This document shows positions 8,880 through 17,032 of a stretch of DNA of 64,000 nt, piece after piece. A program made the position numbers and the translations under genes. Numbering within the stretch: the stretch's first letter is position 1; every line of letters starts with the position of its first letter. Below the pieces are notes generated by a model. It ran no database searches. It was not told the DNA's origin and saw only the letters and a list, made by a program, of their open reading frames with translations. Location of the stretch: assembly GCA_963708455.1 (NCBI GenBank), contig CAVPSQ010000010.1, forward strand, positions 310,001-374,000. The letters are read 5' to 3'. The DNA comes from CAIMUS01 sp963708455 (GTDB lineage Bacteria > Pseudomonadota > Gammaproteobacteria > Competibacterales > Competibacteraceae).

Positions 8880-9035
8880 ATGTTCCTGCCGCCCTGGCCT
8901 TCGGGTGGCTGGTGGGCCTTCTATCCGCCTACAGGTCCAGGTCCGTCTGCTTGCTGCTGCTTAAGTCTTCTTTTGCCGCCTTCAAGAAGGCGGTTGGGTT
9001 CAGCAGCGATAACTGTGGCTTCTGTCGGATGGTAA
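8880..9035 (+). CDS. Possible 51-residue Trp/Pro-rich small protein of a short cassette
   Basis: Within the ~345-bp cassette between attC sites 2 and 3 the only plus-strand ATG frame of note starts MFLPPWPSGGWWAFYPPTG and contains three Trp and a Cys triplet. No clear ribosome site is present: the bases before the ATG are the arm of the hairpin. An inner inverted repeat CCGCCTTC/GAAGGCGG at 8976-8993 crosses the frame. I do not recognise the sequence, and the cassette may be non-coding. Confidence 0.25.
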   Translation: MFLPPWPSGGWWAFYPPTGPGPSACCCLSLLLPPSRRRLGSAAITVASVGW

Positions 9036-9110
9036 CTCCTCGATGGTGAATATTTGGAGCTTGGGATACTTGCCGGAATAGCAAAATAGGGAACAGACCA
9101 CGATTTTTTG

Positions 9111-9178
9111 GCCTAACCGTCCGTTCCAGCGCACTGGCGCGATAAAGCCGCGCCGGGCGCTGAACGCAATCGTTAGGG
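9111..9178 (+). other. Integron attC recombination site 3
   Basis: R'' GCCTAAC at 9111-9117 and R' GTTAGGG at 9172-9178. Between them CGTTCCAGCGCACTGGCGCG pairs imperfectly with CGCGCCGGGCGCTGAACG around the short loop ATAAAGC. The length of 68 bp and CCGTTCCAGCG next to R'' resemble site 2. The seventh base of R' is G rather than a pyrimidine, a small departure from consensus. Confidence 0.8.
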
Positions 9179-9199
9179 CGCACATCAGGAACCGCAACA

Positions 9200-10675
9200 T
9201 TGCTGTCAACGGTTGAGCAAAAGAGACTGAAGCTTTCAAGAAACACTGAGGCGAAAATAAAATCGCAGTTCGGTCAGTTTCTTACACCTGAAAGAACGGC
9301 GGCATTCATGGCCGGATGCTTCCCAGATGGAAAAGGGTGTTGTCGTCTCTTGGATGCCGGCGCTGGAATTGGATCGTTGTCGGCGGCCTTTTTGAATAGA
9401 TGGAAATCAGGTGGGCTTCATTTCAAGCGCGTTGAATTAGATGCTTTCGAACTCGATCCTGCTTTGCACGCGCATTTGTCGCAGACCCTTGATAGTTACC
9501 ATCACAATGGCGATTTCGTCGCCAACGTCCATGGCGAAGACTTTATCCATGCCGCTGTAGAATCCCTTTCAGGGAATCTTTTTACCAAGCCCCTTGATTG
9601 CTACACGCACGTAATCCTCAATCCACCTTACAAAAAGATTAACAGCAATTCAGCGCACCGGCTGGCCCTGCGCCGTGTCGGCATCGAGACGGTGAACCTG
9701 TATTCGGCCTTTGTGGCGCTCGCCGTGGCACTGGCCGCGCCGGGTGGGCAGATTGTGGCAATCATCCCGCGTAGCTTCTGCAATGGGCCGTACTACCACC
9801 CCTTCCGTGACTTCATCCTTGAGCGGGCAGCCCTCCGGCACATGCACCTGTTCGAGTCGCGCAGCAAGGCATTCAAGGATGATCATGTGTTGCAAGAGAA
9901 CATCATCATTCGGCTTGAGCGTGGCGGCCAACAAGGGCCGGTGATGGTTTCGACTTCGACCGACGACACATTCACCGACCTTGCCAGCCATGAACACCCG
10001 TTCGAGCGGATCGTGTTCCCGGATGACCCGGAGCGGTTCATTCATGCGCCCACATCGCCCGAGCAAGACTTCATTGAGCTATTCCCGGCCATCCGCTACA
10101 CGCTGGCCGAGCTTGGCATCAAGGTATCGACCGGACCGGTAGTCGATTTCCGGCTTAAAGAGTACCTGCGCGCCATGCCGGGGCCAGGCACTGTACCCTT
10201 GCTCTATCCCGGCCATTTCAGCAGCAGTGGTACCACATGGCCCATCGAGGGCATGAAGAAGCCCAATGCCATCGAGCGCAACGCCGACACCGAAAAGTGG
10301 CTTTACCCGAGCGGTTTTTACTGCGTGGTGCGGCGCTTCTCGTCCAAGGAAGAAAAGCGCCGGATCGTGGCGAGCGTGGTTGAACCTGGCGCATTCAGTG
10401 ATGCGCACGTGCTGGGCTTTGAGAACCACCTGAATCTGTTCCACGAGAACAAGCGCGGCTTGCCGGAGCGGCTTGCCCGTGGGCTGGCCGTGTTCTTGAA
10501 CACGACCGCAGTTGATCAGAATTTCCGGCGCTTCAACGGCCATACACAGGTCAATGCAACCGATCTCAAGCTGATGAAATACCCGAGCCGTGAAGCCCTG
10601 ATCGAGCTTGGCGAATGGGCTGCTAGCCAAAGAGAACTCACGCAGACCATGCTTGACGCCAAGCTGGAGCGTTGA
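9200..10675 (+). CDS. Eco57I-like adenine-specific DNA methyltransferase (orphan)
   Basis: 491 residues. GQFLTPERTA at about 26-35 is the GQ(Y/F)xTP segment of gamma-class methylases, followed by motif I LLDAGAGIGSLS (about 50) and motif IV NPPY (about 147), so it is an N6-adenine methyltransferase. The C-terminal half should be the target recognition domain. It starts at a TTG 22 nt after attC site 3, with AGGA upstream. The last bases overlap a possible next gene (GTTGA: stop TGA within TTGA), but that frame is cut after about 15 codons by the repeat element at 10717. Relatives usually have a BsuBI/PstI-type or fused nuclease partner; none is left here. GC content is higher than in the preceding cassettes. 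Confidence 0.85.
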   Translation: MLSTVEQKRLKLSRNTEAKIKSQFGQFLTPERTAAFMAGCFPDGKGCCRLLDAGAGIGSLSAAFLNRWKSGGLHFKRVELDAFELDPALHAHLSQTLDSYHHNGDFVANVHGEDFIHAAVESLSGNLFTKPLDCYTHVILNPPYKKINSNSAHRLALRRVGIETVNLYSAFVALAVALAAPGGQIVAIIPRSFCNGPYYHPFRDFILERAALRHMHLFESRSKAFKDDHVLQENIIIRLERGGQQGPVMVSTSTDDTFTDLASHEHPFERIVFPDDPERFIHAPTSPEQDFIELFPAIRYTLAELGIKVSTGPVVDFRLKEYLRAMPGPGTVPLLYPGHFSSSGTTWPIEGMKKPNAIERNADTEKWLYPSGFYCVVRRFSSKEEKRRIVASVVEPGAFSDAHVLGFENHLNLFHENKRGLPERLARGLAVFLNTTAVDQNFRRFNGHTQVNATDLKLMKYPSREALIELGEWAASQRELTQTMLDAKLER

Positions 10676-10716
10676 CCGGTTTGAACTACGTGGCCAATCC
10701 AGCAGCCGGAAACAAC

Positions 10717-10833
10717 CCGGGAGCGCCGGCGTCCTCGCCGGCTCCGACAGGATAGCAGCGACGGCTGGGTTTACCTGGAGCGGATGGTGGTCCAGTCCAC
10801 GTCCTGGCCGGCGAGGACGCCGGCGCTCCCAGG
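10717..10833. repeat. REP-pair (REPIN-like) element, copy A
   Basis: Two inverted copies of a GC-rich hairpin, each containing GCCGGCGTCCTCGCCGGC or its inverse and bordered by GGGAGC/GCTCCC, flank about 65 bp. The internal sequence ACGGCTGGGTTTACCTGG is shared with the element at 48679-48798. It separates the orphan methyltransferase from the IS630 copy and probably removed the sequence downstream of the methylase. Confidence 0.8.
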
Positions 10834-10920
10834 AACCCGTATCCCGGCCTCGATAAGATGCTGTCTTGCTCCTGCAAACCGGTCAGCGCTCTAGTAGGCT
10901 GCTGCAAAAGTTTTGACAGG

Positions 10921-11601
10921 TTAGGAGGCCTCTGGCCCGACCGGATCTTCGGTGGATTCCACAGACGGATAGAGGCGCTTGAGTTTGACCCGGGCCACCT
11001 CGGTACCAAATTGCCAGTGGATTTTGGTCTGGCACTGGTTGCGTGGGCCTTCCCAGGCGGCGATTTCCTCCCGCAAGGTGTCGATAGTCGAAATGCGGCG
11101 ATCCAAACACTGGCCGGCGAGCACGGCCAACTCGCACTCGGCCATATTGAGCCAACTGCCATGTTTGGGGGTGTAGTGAAATTCCAGCTTGCGGGTGATC
11201 CGGCGGGCTTCGTCCGGCGGAAAGGCGCCGTACAGGGCCGCCGGAGTATGGGTGTTGAGGTTGTCAACCACCAGCCGGATGCGTTCCGCCGTGGGGAAGT
11301 ACTGATCGACCAGCAACCGCATTTGTTGGGCAAAGTCCTGTTTGGTTCGTTGCTTCGTGACGTTGACGTGACGCCAACCGCGCAAGGGCTGGACAAACAA
11401 AAACAGATTAGCGGTACCTTCTCGTTTATATTCAGTGTCATAGCGCTCTGGGTGGCCGGGACGGGCCGGCAGCGGATGACGGGTTGCGCTGGTCAACTGC
11501 ACCGGGCTTTCGTCAAAACACACTTGGGGATAGCGCGGATCATCGGGCTCGGCGTACAGGTCCAAGACATCCTCCATATGCCAGACGTAGTCGGGACTCA
11601 C
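10921..11601 (-). CDS. IS630 transposase, catalytic part (ORF B)
   Basis: DDE transposase domain. The three acidic residues are visible in VCFDESPVQL, VVDNLNTHT and SWLNMAECE, in the order and spacing of IS630/Tc1-mariner enzymes. It has no good start of its own and overlaps the end of ORF A by 4 bases. A -1 slip on the A7 run (T7 on the plus strand, 11645-11651) restores the family sequence KKNDLKPWQRQEW before SPDYVWHMEDV, so the functional protein should be the ORF A-B fusion. Confidence 0.88.
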   Translation of the reverse strand: MSPDYVWHMEDVLDLYAEPDDPRYPQVCFDESPVQLTSATRHPLPARPGHPERYDTEYKREGTANLFLFVQPLRGWRHVNVTKQRTKQDFAQQMRLLVDQYFPTAERIRLVVDNLNTHTPAALYGAFPPDEARRITRKLEFHYTPKHGSWLNMAECELAVLAGQCLDRRISTIDTLREEIAAWEGPRNQCQTKIHWQFGTEVARVKLKRLYPSVESTEDPVGPEAS

Positions 11602-12065
11602 ACTGGGAATACACCATTCTTGGCGTTGCCACGGTTTGAGGTCGTTTTTTTAAGCACGCGACCGACGGTATTGGGGGAAATCGTGTCGATTTGGCGCAAT
11701 TCAACAAAGCGATCGGCCAAGAGTTTCATCGTCCACCGCTGGCGACCCGCCGGCGGGGTACTACAGGCCAACGCCACCAGAAAAGCCGCCTGTTTGCCCG
11801 TCAAGACCGGCGGCGAACCGGACCGCGACCGCTCACTTAACGCCGCGGTCAACCCTTCATCCACAAAGCGCTGGCGGGTGCGATGCACGGTCGAAAACCC
11901 CAGATGGAGCGTTTCGGCGATCTCCTCATCGGCGGCCCCCTCCGCCGCCCGCAGCAAAACGTGGGCACGGGCCACCCGGCGCGCGGTCGTTTTGCCTTTA
12001 CGGATCACGTCGAGCAGGTATCCCTGCTCCTCGTCGGTGAGGTCAATCAAGTATTTGTGGGCCAT
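11598..12065 (-). CDS. IS630 transposase, DNA-binding part (ORF A)
   Basis: N-terminal helix-turn-helix region: ARRVARAHVLLRAAEGAADEEIAETLHLGFSTVHR is the winged/HTH pattern that binds the terminal repeats. ATG 12065 is preceded by AGGAGG seven bases upstream, the best start. The zero frame runs through AAAAAAA at 11645-11651 and ends soon after in unrelated residues, as expected for a programmed -1 frameshift element. Expression of ORF A alone could give a repressor of transposition. Confidence 0.85.
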   Translation of the reverse strand: MAHKYLIDLTDEEQGYLLDVIRKGKTTARRVARAHVLLRAAEGAADEEIAETLHLGFSTVHRTRQRFVDEGLTAALSERSRSGSPPVLTGKQAAFLVALACSTPPAGRQRWTMKLLADRFVELRQIDTISPNTVGRVLKKTTSNRGNAKNGVFPV

Positions 12066-12134
12066 GGGGATTCCTCCTATTGGCCCCACCATAGGGTACC
12101 CACCGCTACCTGTCAAAACTTTTGCAGCAGCCCA

Positions 12135-14330
12135 CTAGCCGCCGACATCGCGCTTTTGCAATCCCTCCACCGGCGTCGTTTCTCCGCCGCCTTCTCCACC
12201 CCGCATCCAGGCATGGAAGCGCGCCAGCCAGCGTAGCGTCCGCTGTGGCGCGTGCGCCTTCTTCCAGACACCGGCGGCGTATTTATTGGCCTCCGCCAGG
12301 GTTGGATAAATATGAATCGTGCCCAGGATTTTGTTCAGGCCCAAACCGTGACGCATGGCCGTTACGTACTCGATGATCAAATCGCCGGCATGTTCGCCGA
12401 CCAGGGTGGCGCCTAGAATCCGATCCTTGCCGGGCACGGTGAGCACCTTCACCAGCCCGTGCGCCTCGCTGTCGACGATGGCGCGGTCCAGTTCGGCCAG
12501 GTCGAAGGTAGTGACCTCGTAAGGAATGCCCTTCTCCCGCGCTTCCTGTTCGTTGAGTCCGACCCGTGCCACTTCGGGTTCGGTGAACGTGGCCCAGGGG
12601 ATTACCGCATAATCCACCTTGAACTTTTTCACTGCACCGAACAGAGCGTTCACCGTGGCGAACCAGGCTTGATGAGCGGCGGTATGGGTGAATTGATAGG
12701 GGCCGGCTACATCGCCCACCGCATAGATAGTGGGAAAACGGGTTTGCAGATATTCGTTGACTTCGATGGTCCGTGCCGGGGTCAGAGAGATTCCTAATTC
12801 CTCCAGCCCGAAGCCGGCCGTATTGGCAGTTCTGCCGACCGCAACCAGCACCTGGTCAAACGCAATGCGCAGCTCTTGACCGTCGCGTTCGCAGATCAGC
12901 AGATGCTCGGCGTCCTCGCGCACGAACGCCTTGGCCTTATGCCCGACCAGCACCCGAATGCCCTCGGCCTGAAAGCGATCCTGCACCAGGGCCGAGATTT
13001 CCGGGTCTTCCCGGTTCAGCAGTCGGGGCAGCATTTCCACCTGGGTCACCTGGCTGCCGTAGCGGGCGAACGCCTGGGCGAGTTCGCAACCGATCGGACC
13101 GCCCCCCAGCACCACCAGCCGCCGGGGCAGTTCCCGCAGCGCCCAGAGGTTGTCGGATGTCAGATAATCGATTCGATCGAGACCGGGAATAGGCGGTACG
13201 AACGGCCGGGCGCCGCTGGCGATGATGATCTGGCGGGTGGTCAGCACCCGGCCTCCAATCTCGACCGTATAGGGCGACGTAATCCGGGCCTTGCCGTGCA
13301 GGCATTCCACCCCCAGTCCGGTGTAACGCTCGACGGAATCGTGCGGCGCCACGGCGGCAATCAGCCGTTGCACCCGCTCCATGACCTCGGCGAAATCGAA
13401 TTCCACCTGGACGGAACGGATGCCGAACTCCTGCGACCGCCGGGCCTGGGAAAGCAATCTGGCGGAGCGCAGCAGTGCCTTGGAGGGCACGCAGCCGGTA
13501 TTCAGGCAATCGCCGCCCATCCGCTCCTTCTCAATCAGGGTGACTTTGGCTTTGACGGCGGCGGCGATATAGGCGCATACCAGACCGGCGGAACCGGCAC
13601 CGATCACCACCAGGTTGCGGTCGAAGCGGCGGGGCTTTTTATAGGGCCGCAAGACCCGTCGAGCTTTGATGGTGGTCACCGCTTTGCGCGCCAGCAGCGG
13701 AAAGATCCCTAACAGGGTAAAGGACAACAGCAGGACCGGCGACAGAATGCCGTGCAGCGACTCGATCCGGGCGATCTGGGCACCGGCGTTGACGTAGACC
13801 AGCGTGCCGGCCAGCATGCCGAGCTGACTGACCCAATAAAAGGTCCAGACGCGCAGCGGGGTAAGCCCCAGCGCCAGATTGATGAGAAAAAAGGGAAATA
13901 CCGGAATCAGCCGCAGCGTGAACAGGTAAAAAGCGCCGTCTTTGGCGACGCCTGCATTGATCGCCTTGAGGCGCCCGCCGAAGCGGTTCTGCACCCAGTC
14001 CCGCAGCAGGAAGCGGGACAGCAGCAAGGCCAGCGTGGCGCCGAGCGTGGAGGCGAAGGAGACCACCACGGTCCCCCAGACCAGTCCGAAAATGGCCCCC
14101 GCGATCAGGGTCAGCAGCGCGGCACCCGGCAGCGACAGCCCGGTGATGGCGACGTACAGCGTAAAATACAGCAGCGTGGTCCGCCAGGGATGGGCCTGGA
14201 AATAGCCGTCGATGCGCGCCTGTTGCGACTGGAAATAATCCAGACTGAGATAACGGCCCGCATCGACCGCGAAAAAGCCAATCACCAGCACAGCGATCAC
14301 CGCCAGCAGCAGGATTTTATGCCATTTCAT
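12135..14330 (-). CDS. TVP38/TMEM64 membrane domain fused to a pyridine nucleotide-disulfide oxidoreductase
   Basis: 731-residue fusion. Residues 1-225 are hydrophobic, with the VTT/DedA-like segments typical of TVP38 (YFTLYVAITGLSLPGAALL, FPFFLINLALGLTPL). After a short basic linker comes an FAD domain (VVIGAGSAGLVCAY), the redox-active CLNTGC in GGDCLNTGCVPSKALL, an NAD-binding GGGPIGCELA, YAVGDVAG and the dimerisation domain with YPTLAEA. It resembles mercuric and lipoamide reductases but lacks the metal-binding ends of MerA. The substrate is unknown; a membrane-tethered thiol/quinone reductase is likely. ATG 14330 has AGGAG 8 nt upstream; an ATG at 14345 and a start at 14414 are weaker. 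The TAG stop lies within the IS630 end. Divergent from erpA. Confidence 0.88.
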   Translation of the reverse strand: MKWHKILLLAVIAVLVIGFFAVDAGRYLSLDYFQSQQARIDGYFQAHPWRTTLLYFTLYVAITGLSLPGAALLTLIAGAIFGLVWGTVVVSFASTLGATLALLLSRFLLRDWVQNRFGGRLKAINAGVAKDGAFYLFTLRLIPVFPFFLINLALGLTPLRVWTFYWVSQLGMLAGTLVYVNAGAQIARIESLHGILSPVLLLSFTLLGIFPLLARKAVTTIKARRVLRPYKKPRRFDRNLVVIGAGSAGLVCAYIAAAVKAKVTLIEKERMGGDCLNTGCVPSKALLRSARLLSQARRSQEFGIRSVQVEFDFAEVMERVQRLIAAVAPHDSVERYTGLGVECLHGKARITSPYTVEIGGRVLTTRQIIIASGARPFVPPIPGLDRIDYLTSDNLWALRELPRRLVVLGGGPIGCELAQAFARYGSQVTQVEMLPRLLNREDPEISALVQDRFQAEGIRVLVGHKAKAFVREDAEHLLICERDGQELRIAFDQVLVAVGRTANTAGFGLEELGISLTPARTIEVNEYLQTRFPTIYAVGDVAGPYQFTHTAAHQAWFATVNALFGAVKKFKVDYAVIPWATFTEPEVARVGLNEQEAREKGIPYEVTTFDLAELDRAIVDSEAHGLVKVLTVPGKDRILGATLVGEHAGDLIIEYVTAMRHGLGLNKILGTIHIYPTLAEANKYAAGVWKKAHAPQRTLRWLARFHAWMRGGEGGGETTPVEGLQKRDVGG

Positions 14331-14495
14331 GAATCGACTCCTCATTGAGTGAATACGCTCTAACCCCCTATACGACGACGGCGGCGACGCAGAATTCACC
14401 GGCAATCGGGACATAAACTATTCTTGACCCGAATGGTCAAGAAAAGCATACTGGTGGTTGATATTTCGTCAGCCTATCGTTCGAGAGAAAATGCC

Positions 14496-14861
14496 ATGAA
14501 CGCTGTTGTAGAACCGACTGTTGACGCAACCTTCGACCCCCTGCTGTTCACCGAAGCGGCTGCCCTCAAGGTCAAGAGCCTGATCGAAGAGGAGGACAAC
14601 CCCGAGTTGATGCTGCGCGTCTTCGTGAGCGGCGGCGGTTGTTCGGGATTTCAATACGGCTTCACCTTCGATGATACGGTCAATGAAGGTGATACCGAGG
14701 TGGAGAAATGCGGCGTCAGACTGCTGATCGATCCGATGAGCTTCCAGTATCTGGTGGGAGCCGAGATCGATTATTCGGAAGGACTGGAAGGCGCCCAGTT
14801 CGTCATTCGCAATCCTAATGCGACCACCACCTGCGGGTGCGGATCCTCGTTCTCCGCCTGA
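14496..14861 (+). CDS. erpA: Iron-sulfur cluster insertion protein ErpA
   Basis: 121-residue A-type carrier that transfers Fe-S clusters to apoproteins. The three conserved cysteines are visible: the one in SGGGCSGFQYGF, and the pair in the C-terminal TTCGCGSSF. Start MNAVVEP at 14496 was chosen because the family begins here; the upstream extension to 14424 is not family-like. The gene is divergent from the oxidoreductase, sharing about 165 bp of upstream sequence, and precedes a methyltransferase by about 210 bp. Confidence 0.95.
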   Translation: MNAVVEPTVDATFDPLLFTEAAALKVKSLIEEEDNPELMLRVFVSGGGCSGFQYGFTFDDTVNEGDTEVEKCGVRLLIDPMSFQYLVGAEIDYSEGLEGAQFVIRNPNATTTCGCGSSFSA

Positions 14862-15075
14862 ACCACGGCGGGCGGACCGCCGGGGCAGTCTGTTCGTCCC
14901 GCCGGTCGCCCCACTCCGCTTGCCCGGCGCCGCCCACGCCATCCCCCGCATCTGACCGGACGCCGCCGCCGCGCCGCGGGCGGTAGCAATTTTCCATAAT
15001 GTCCGCCAACTTCCCGACTATACTTAATCCGCAGTTTGCATCGCTCTTCCGACTCAGCCAGCCAGACAGACCCTG

Positions 15076-16086
15076 ATGACGCTTCCGCTTGAACTGTTAT
15101 GTTGCCCGGTCACCAAAAGCCGCTTGCGCTGGCAGGACGACGCTACCCTGCTCGCCGAACAGGGCGGACGCCGCTATCCGGTCATCCATGGTATCGCCGA
15201 CTTCCGCTTGTTCGACCCGCCCTATCAGAGCCGGGAAGAGGAGTTGCGGGTGGCGCAGCGGTTGGCGCAGGCCGCCGCACGGATGGACTATGCGCAGTTG
15301 ATCGATTACTACGAGACGGAGCTGTGCCGCAATCCGGCGGACCGGACGCAGGCTCATATCGCCCACCGCCTGGCGCTGCGCCAACGGGCGCCGCAACGGT
15401 TACGGCAACTGTTCGACGCGGCGGGGACGGTCCGTATTCCCGCCGGCGGTGTGACGCTGGATCTGGGCTGCGGTTCGGGGGAAGCGGTCAGCACGCTCCA
15501 GGAACAGGGAGCCGGGCAGGTGGTGGGCATCGATATTTCCCTGATCGAACTGATTTTCGCCCGCAAACTGTTGGCTGAACAAGGCCGGGAAGCGCTGCTG
15601 GTGGCCGGTTGCGCCGAGGCGCTGCCTTACCCCGATGCGACTTTCGATTTTGTTTATTCTCCCGATGTCATTGAACATGTCAGCGACCAGAGCCTCTACT
15701 TGCGGGAGGTCTATCGTACGCTGCGGCCCGGCGGTGCCCTGCTATTGAATTCGCCCAACCGTTATGCCGTGGTCTGTCCGGAACCGCATGTCGGCATCTG
15801 GGGTCTGGGTTTCCTGCCCAGGGCATGGATGGACCCGTGCTGCCGGTTGCTTGGCAAGGGACCTTATACGGGCAAGCGGCTGATCTCGTTGCGCCAACTG
15901 CGCCAGTTGATCGCGGCCCATTTCGACACCGCGCGCATCACTTCGCGGGAAGCCAATCCGCAGGCCACGTCATTGCCGGGCAGGCTGTATCGGGCCTTCA
16001 GCCCCTGGTCGGTGCACCTGTTCGCCCATGTGTGCGACCAGCATGTGGTACTTGCCGCCAAAGAAGGCCGCGCTGGGTCTGACTGA
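15076..16086 (+). CDS. SAM-dependent methyltransferase with N-terminal Trm112-like domain
   Basis: 336 residues. The first 50 (LELLCCPVTKSRL...RRYPVIHGIADF) form a Trm112-like strand-rich domain. A class I methyltransferase fold follows: motif I LDLGCGSGEAV (about 130), the acidic loop GIDIS, then YSPDVIEHVSD and LRPGGALLLNSPN. Substrate unknown; quinone, lipid or small-molecule methylation are all possible. ATG 15076 starts directly before the domain. Its stop is 2 nt upstream of the EamA gene start, so the two form an operon. Confidence 0.82.
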   Translation: MTLPLELLCCPVTKSRLRWQDDATLLAEQGGRRYPVIHGIADFRLFDPPYQSREEELRVAQRLAQAAARMDYAQLIDYYETELCRNPADRTQAHIAHRLALRQRAPQRLRQLFDAAGTVRIPAGGVTLDLGCGSGEAVSTLQEQGAGQVVGIDISLIELIFARKLLAEQGREALLVAGCAEALPYPDATFDFVYSPDVIEHVSDQSLYLREVYRTLRPGGALLLNSPNRYAVVCPEPHVGIWGLGFLPRAWMDPCCRLLGKGPYTGKRLISLRQLRQLIAAHFDTARITSREANPQATSLPGRLYRAFSPWSVHLFAHVCDQHVVLAAKEGRAGSD

Positions 16087-16088
16087 GC

Positions 16089-16988
16089 ATGCCTGTCCCG
16101 CGCCTGGCCGGTGCGCTGCAGCCCACTCTGCTGGCTTATGCAGCCGCAACCCTGGCGACCTGCTCGATGGGGACGATGGGTGTGTTCATCAGGCACCTGC
16201 CGTTCAACGACCAGACCATCGCCTTGATCAGGTTCAGCCTCGGTTTTCTATTGCTCGCCGGTATAGCGCTCTGCCGCGGCCGTTGTGGCGCGAGGGCGCT
16301 GCGTCCCTCGCTCTATCCTATCCTCGGCGGCGTCTTCATCGCCCTGTGTATGCTCTGTTATATCAAAGCGATCAAGCTCACCACGCTGGCGGACGCCGCT
16401 TTTCTGCTGTATCTGGGGCCGTTGCTGGCCGTCGCAGTGGCCTTTGTATTGCTGGGTGAACGGCTGTCCGCGGCCAGCAGTCTGTTGATTCTGGTGGCGT
16501 TTCTGGGCTGCGTCTTGATCCTTGGCTTCGGCGCCGGGTCCAATCCAACAGCCTGGCGCGGCAATCTGTTCGGGCTGGGAGCGGGTCTGTTCTACGCCCT
16601 GTTCATCGTCGCCAACCGCATGACGCCTCGGGAAATCCCGCCCCTGACCAGGGCCTGCTATCAGTTGCTGTGCGCCGCGCTCGTCGTTGCTCCCTTCGCC
16701 GACTTCGGCGCCGCCAGGCCTGGGTATACCGACCTGGTCTGGGCGCTGGCGATGGGCTTCACTCAAGGCTTGCTCGGCGTCGGCCTGATGATCTTCGCCA
16801 TCGGCCGGCTCCAGGCTTACCAGTATGGCACCATCTCCTACGTGGAGCCGGTGGTCGCCGCCTGGACCGGCATGGCGCTCTATGGCGAGACCATGACGTT
16901 GCGCCAGGCCCTGGGTGGATTGGTTATTTTGGGCAGCGGCATAGCGCAAGCTCTGTTGTCGGTGCAAGCGGATGCCTCAAGGGACTAA
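16089..16988 (+). CDS. EamA-family (DMT superfamily) transporter
   Basis: 299-residue inner-membrane protein with ten hydrophobic segments in two EamA repeats. The repeat signature is seen in LTTLADAAFLLYLGPLLAVAVAFVLLGERLS (first half) and YGTISYVEPVVAAWTGMALYGETM (second half). The family exports metabolites such as amino acids; substrate not predictable. The start is 2 nt after the methyltransferase stop. Confidence 0.85.
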   Translation: MPVPRLAGALQPTLLAYAAATLATCSMGTMGVFIRHLPFNDQTIALIRFSLGFLLLAGIALCRGRCGARALRPSLYPILGGVFIALCMLCYIKAIKLTTLADAAFLLYLGPLLAVAVAFVLLGERLSAASSLLILVAFLGCVLILGFGAGSNPTAWRGNLFGLGAGLFYALFIVANRMTPREIPPLTRACYQLLCAALVVAPFADFGAARPGYTDLVWALAMGFTQGLLGVGLMIFAIGRLQAYQYGTISYVEPVVAAWTGMALYGETMTLRQALGGLVILGSGIAQALLSVQADASRD

Positions 16989-17032
16989 CCTATTGCCCTG
17001 CCATTCCCACCGGTCAACACCCTAATGGTCTG

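Larger units (their letters stand above)
10891..12138 (-). mobile_element. Complete IS630-family insertion sequence
   Basis: 1248 bp bounded by 30-bp inverted repeats: 10891-10920 (CTAGTAGGCTGCTGC... GACAGG) and 12109-12138 (CCTGTC...CAGCCCACTAG), differing at one position. Both ends finish at CTAG, matching duplication of a TA target. It carries two overlapping minus-strand transposase frames. The right end forms part of the stop codon of the oxidoreductase gene at 12135, so insertion did not change that protein. A related 99-bp MITE lies at 5266 and a solo diverged end at 23321. Confidence 0.92.

Noticed and set aside
12135..14330. Mercuric reductase (merA)
   Set aside because: No heavy-metal-binding N-terminal domain or C-terminal cysteine pair, and a TVP38 domain is fused instead; no mer genes nearby.
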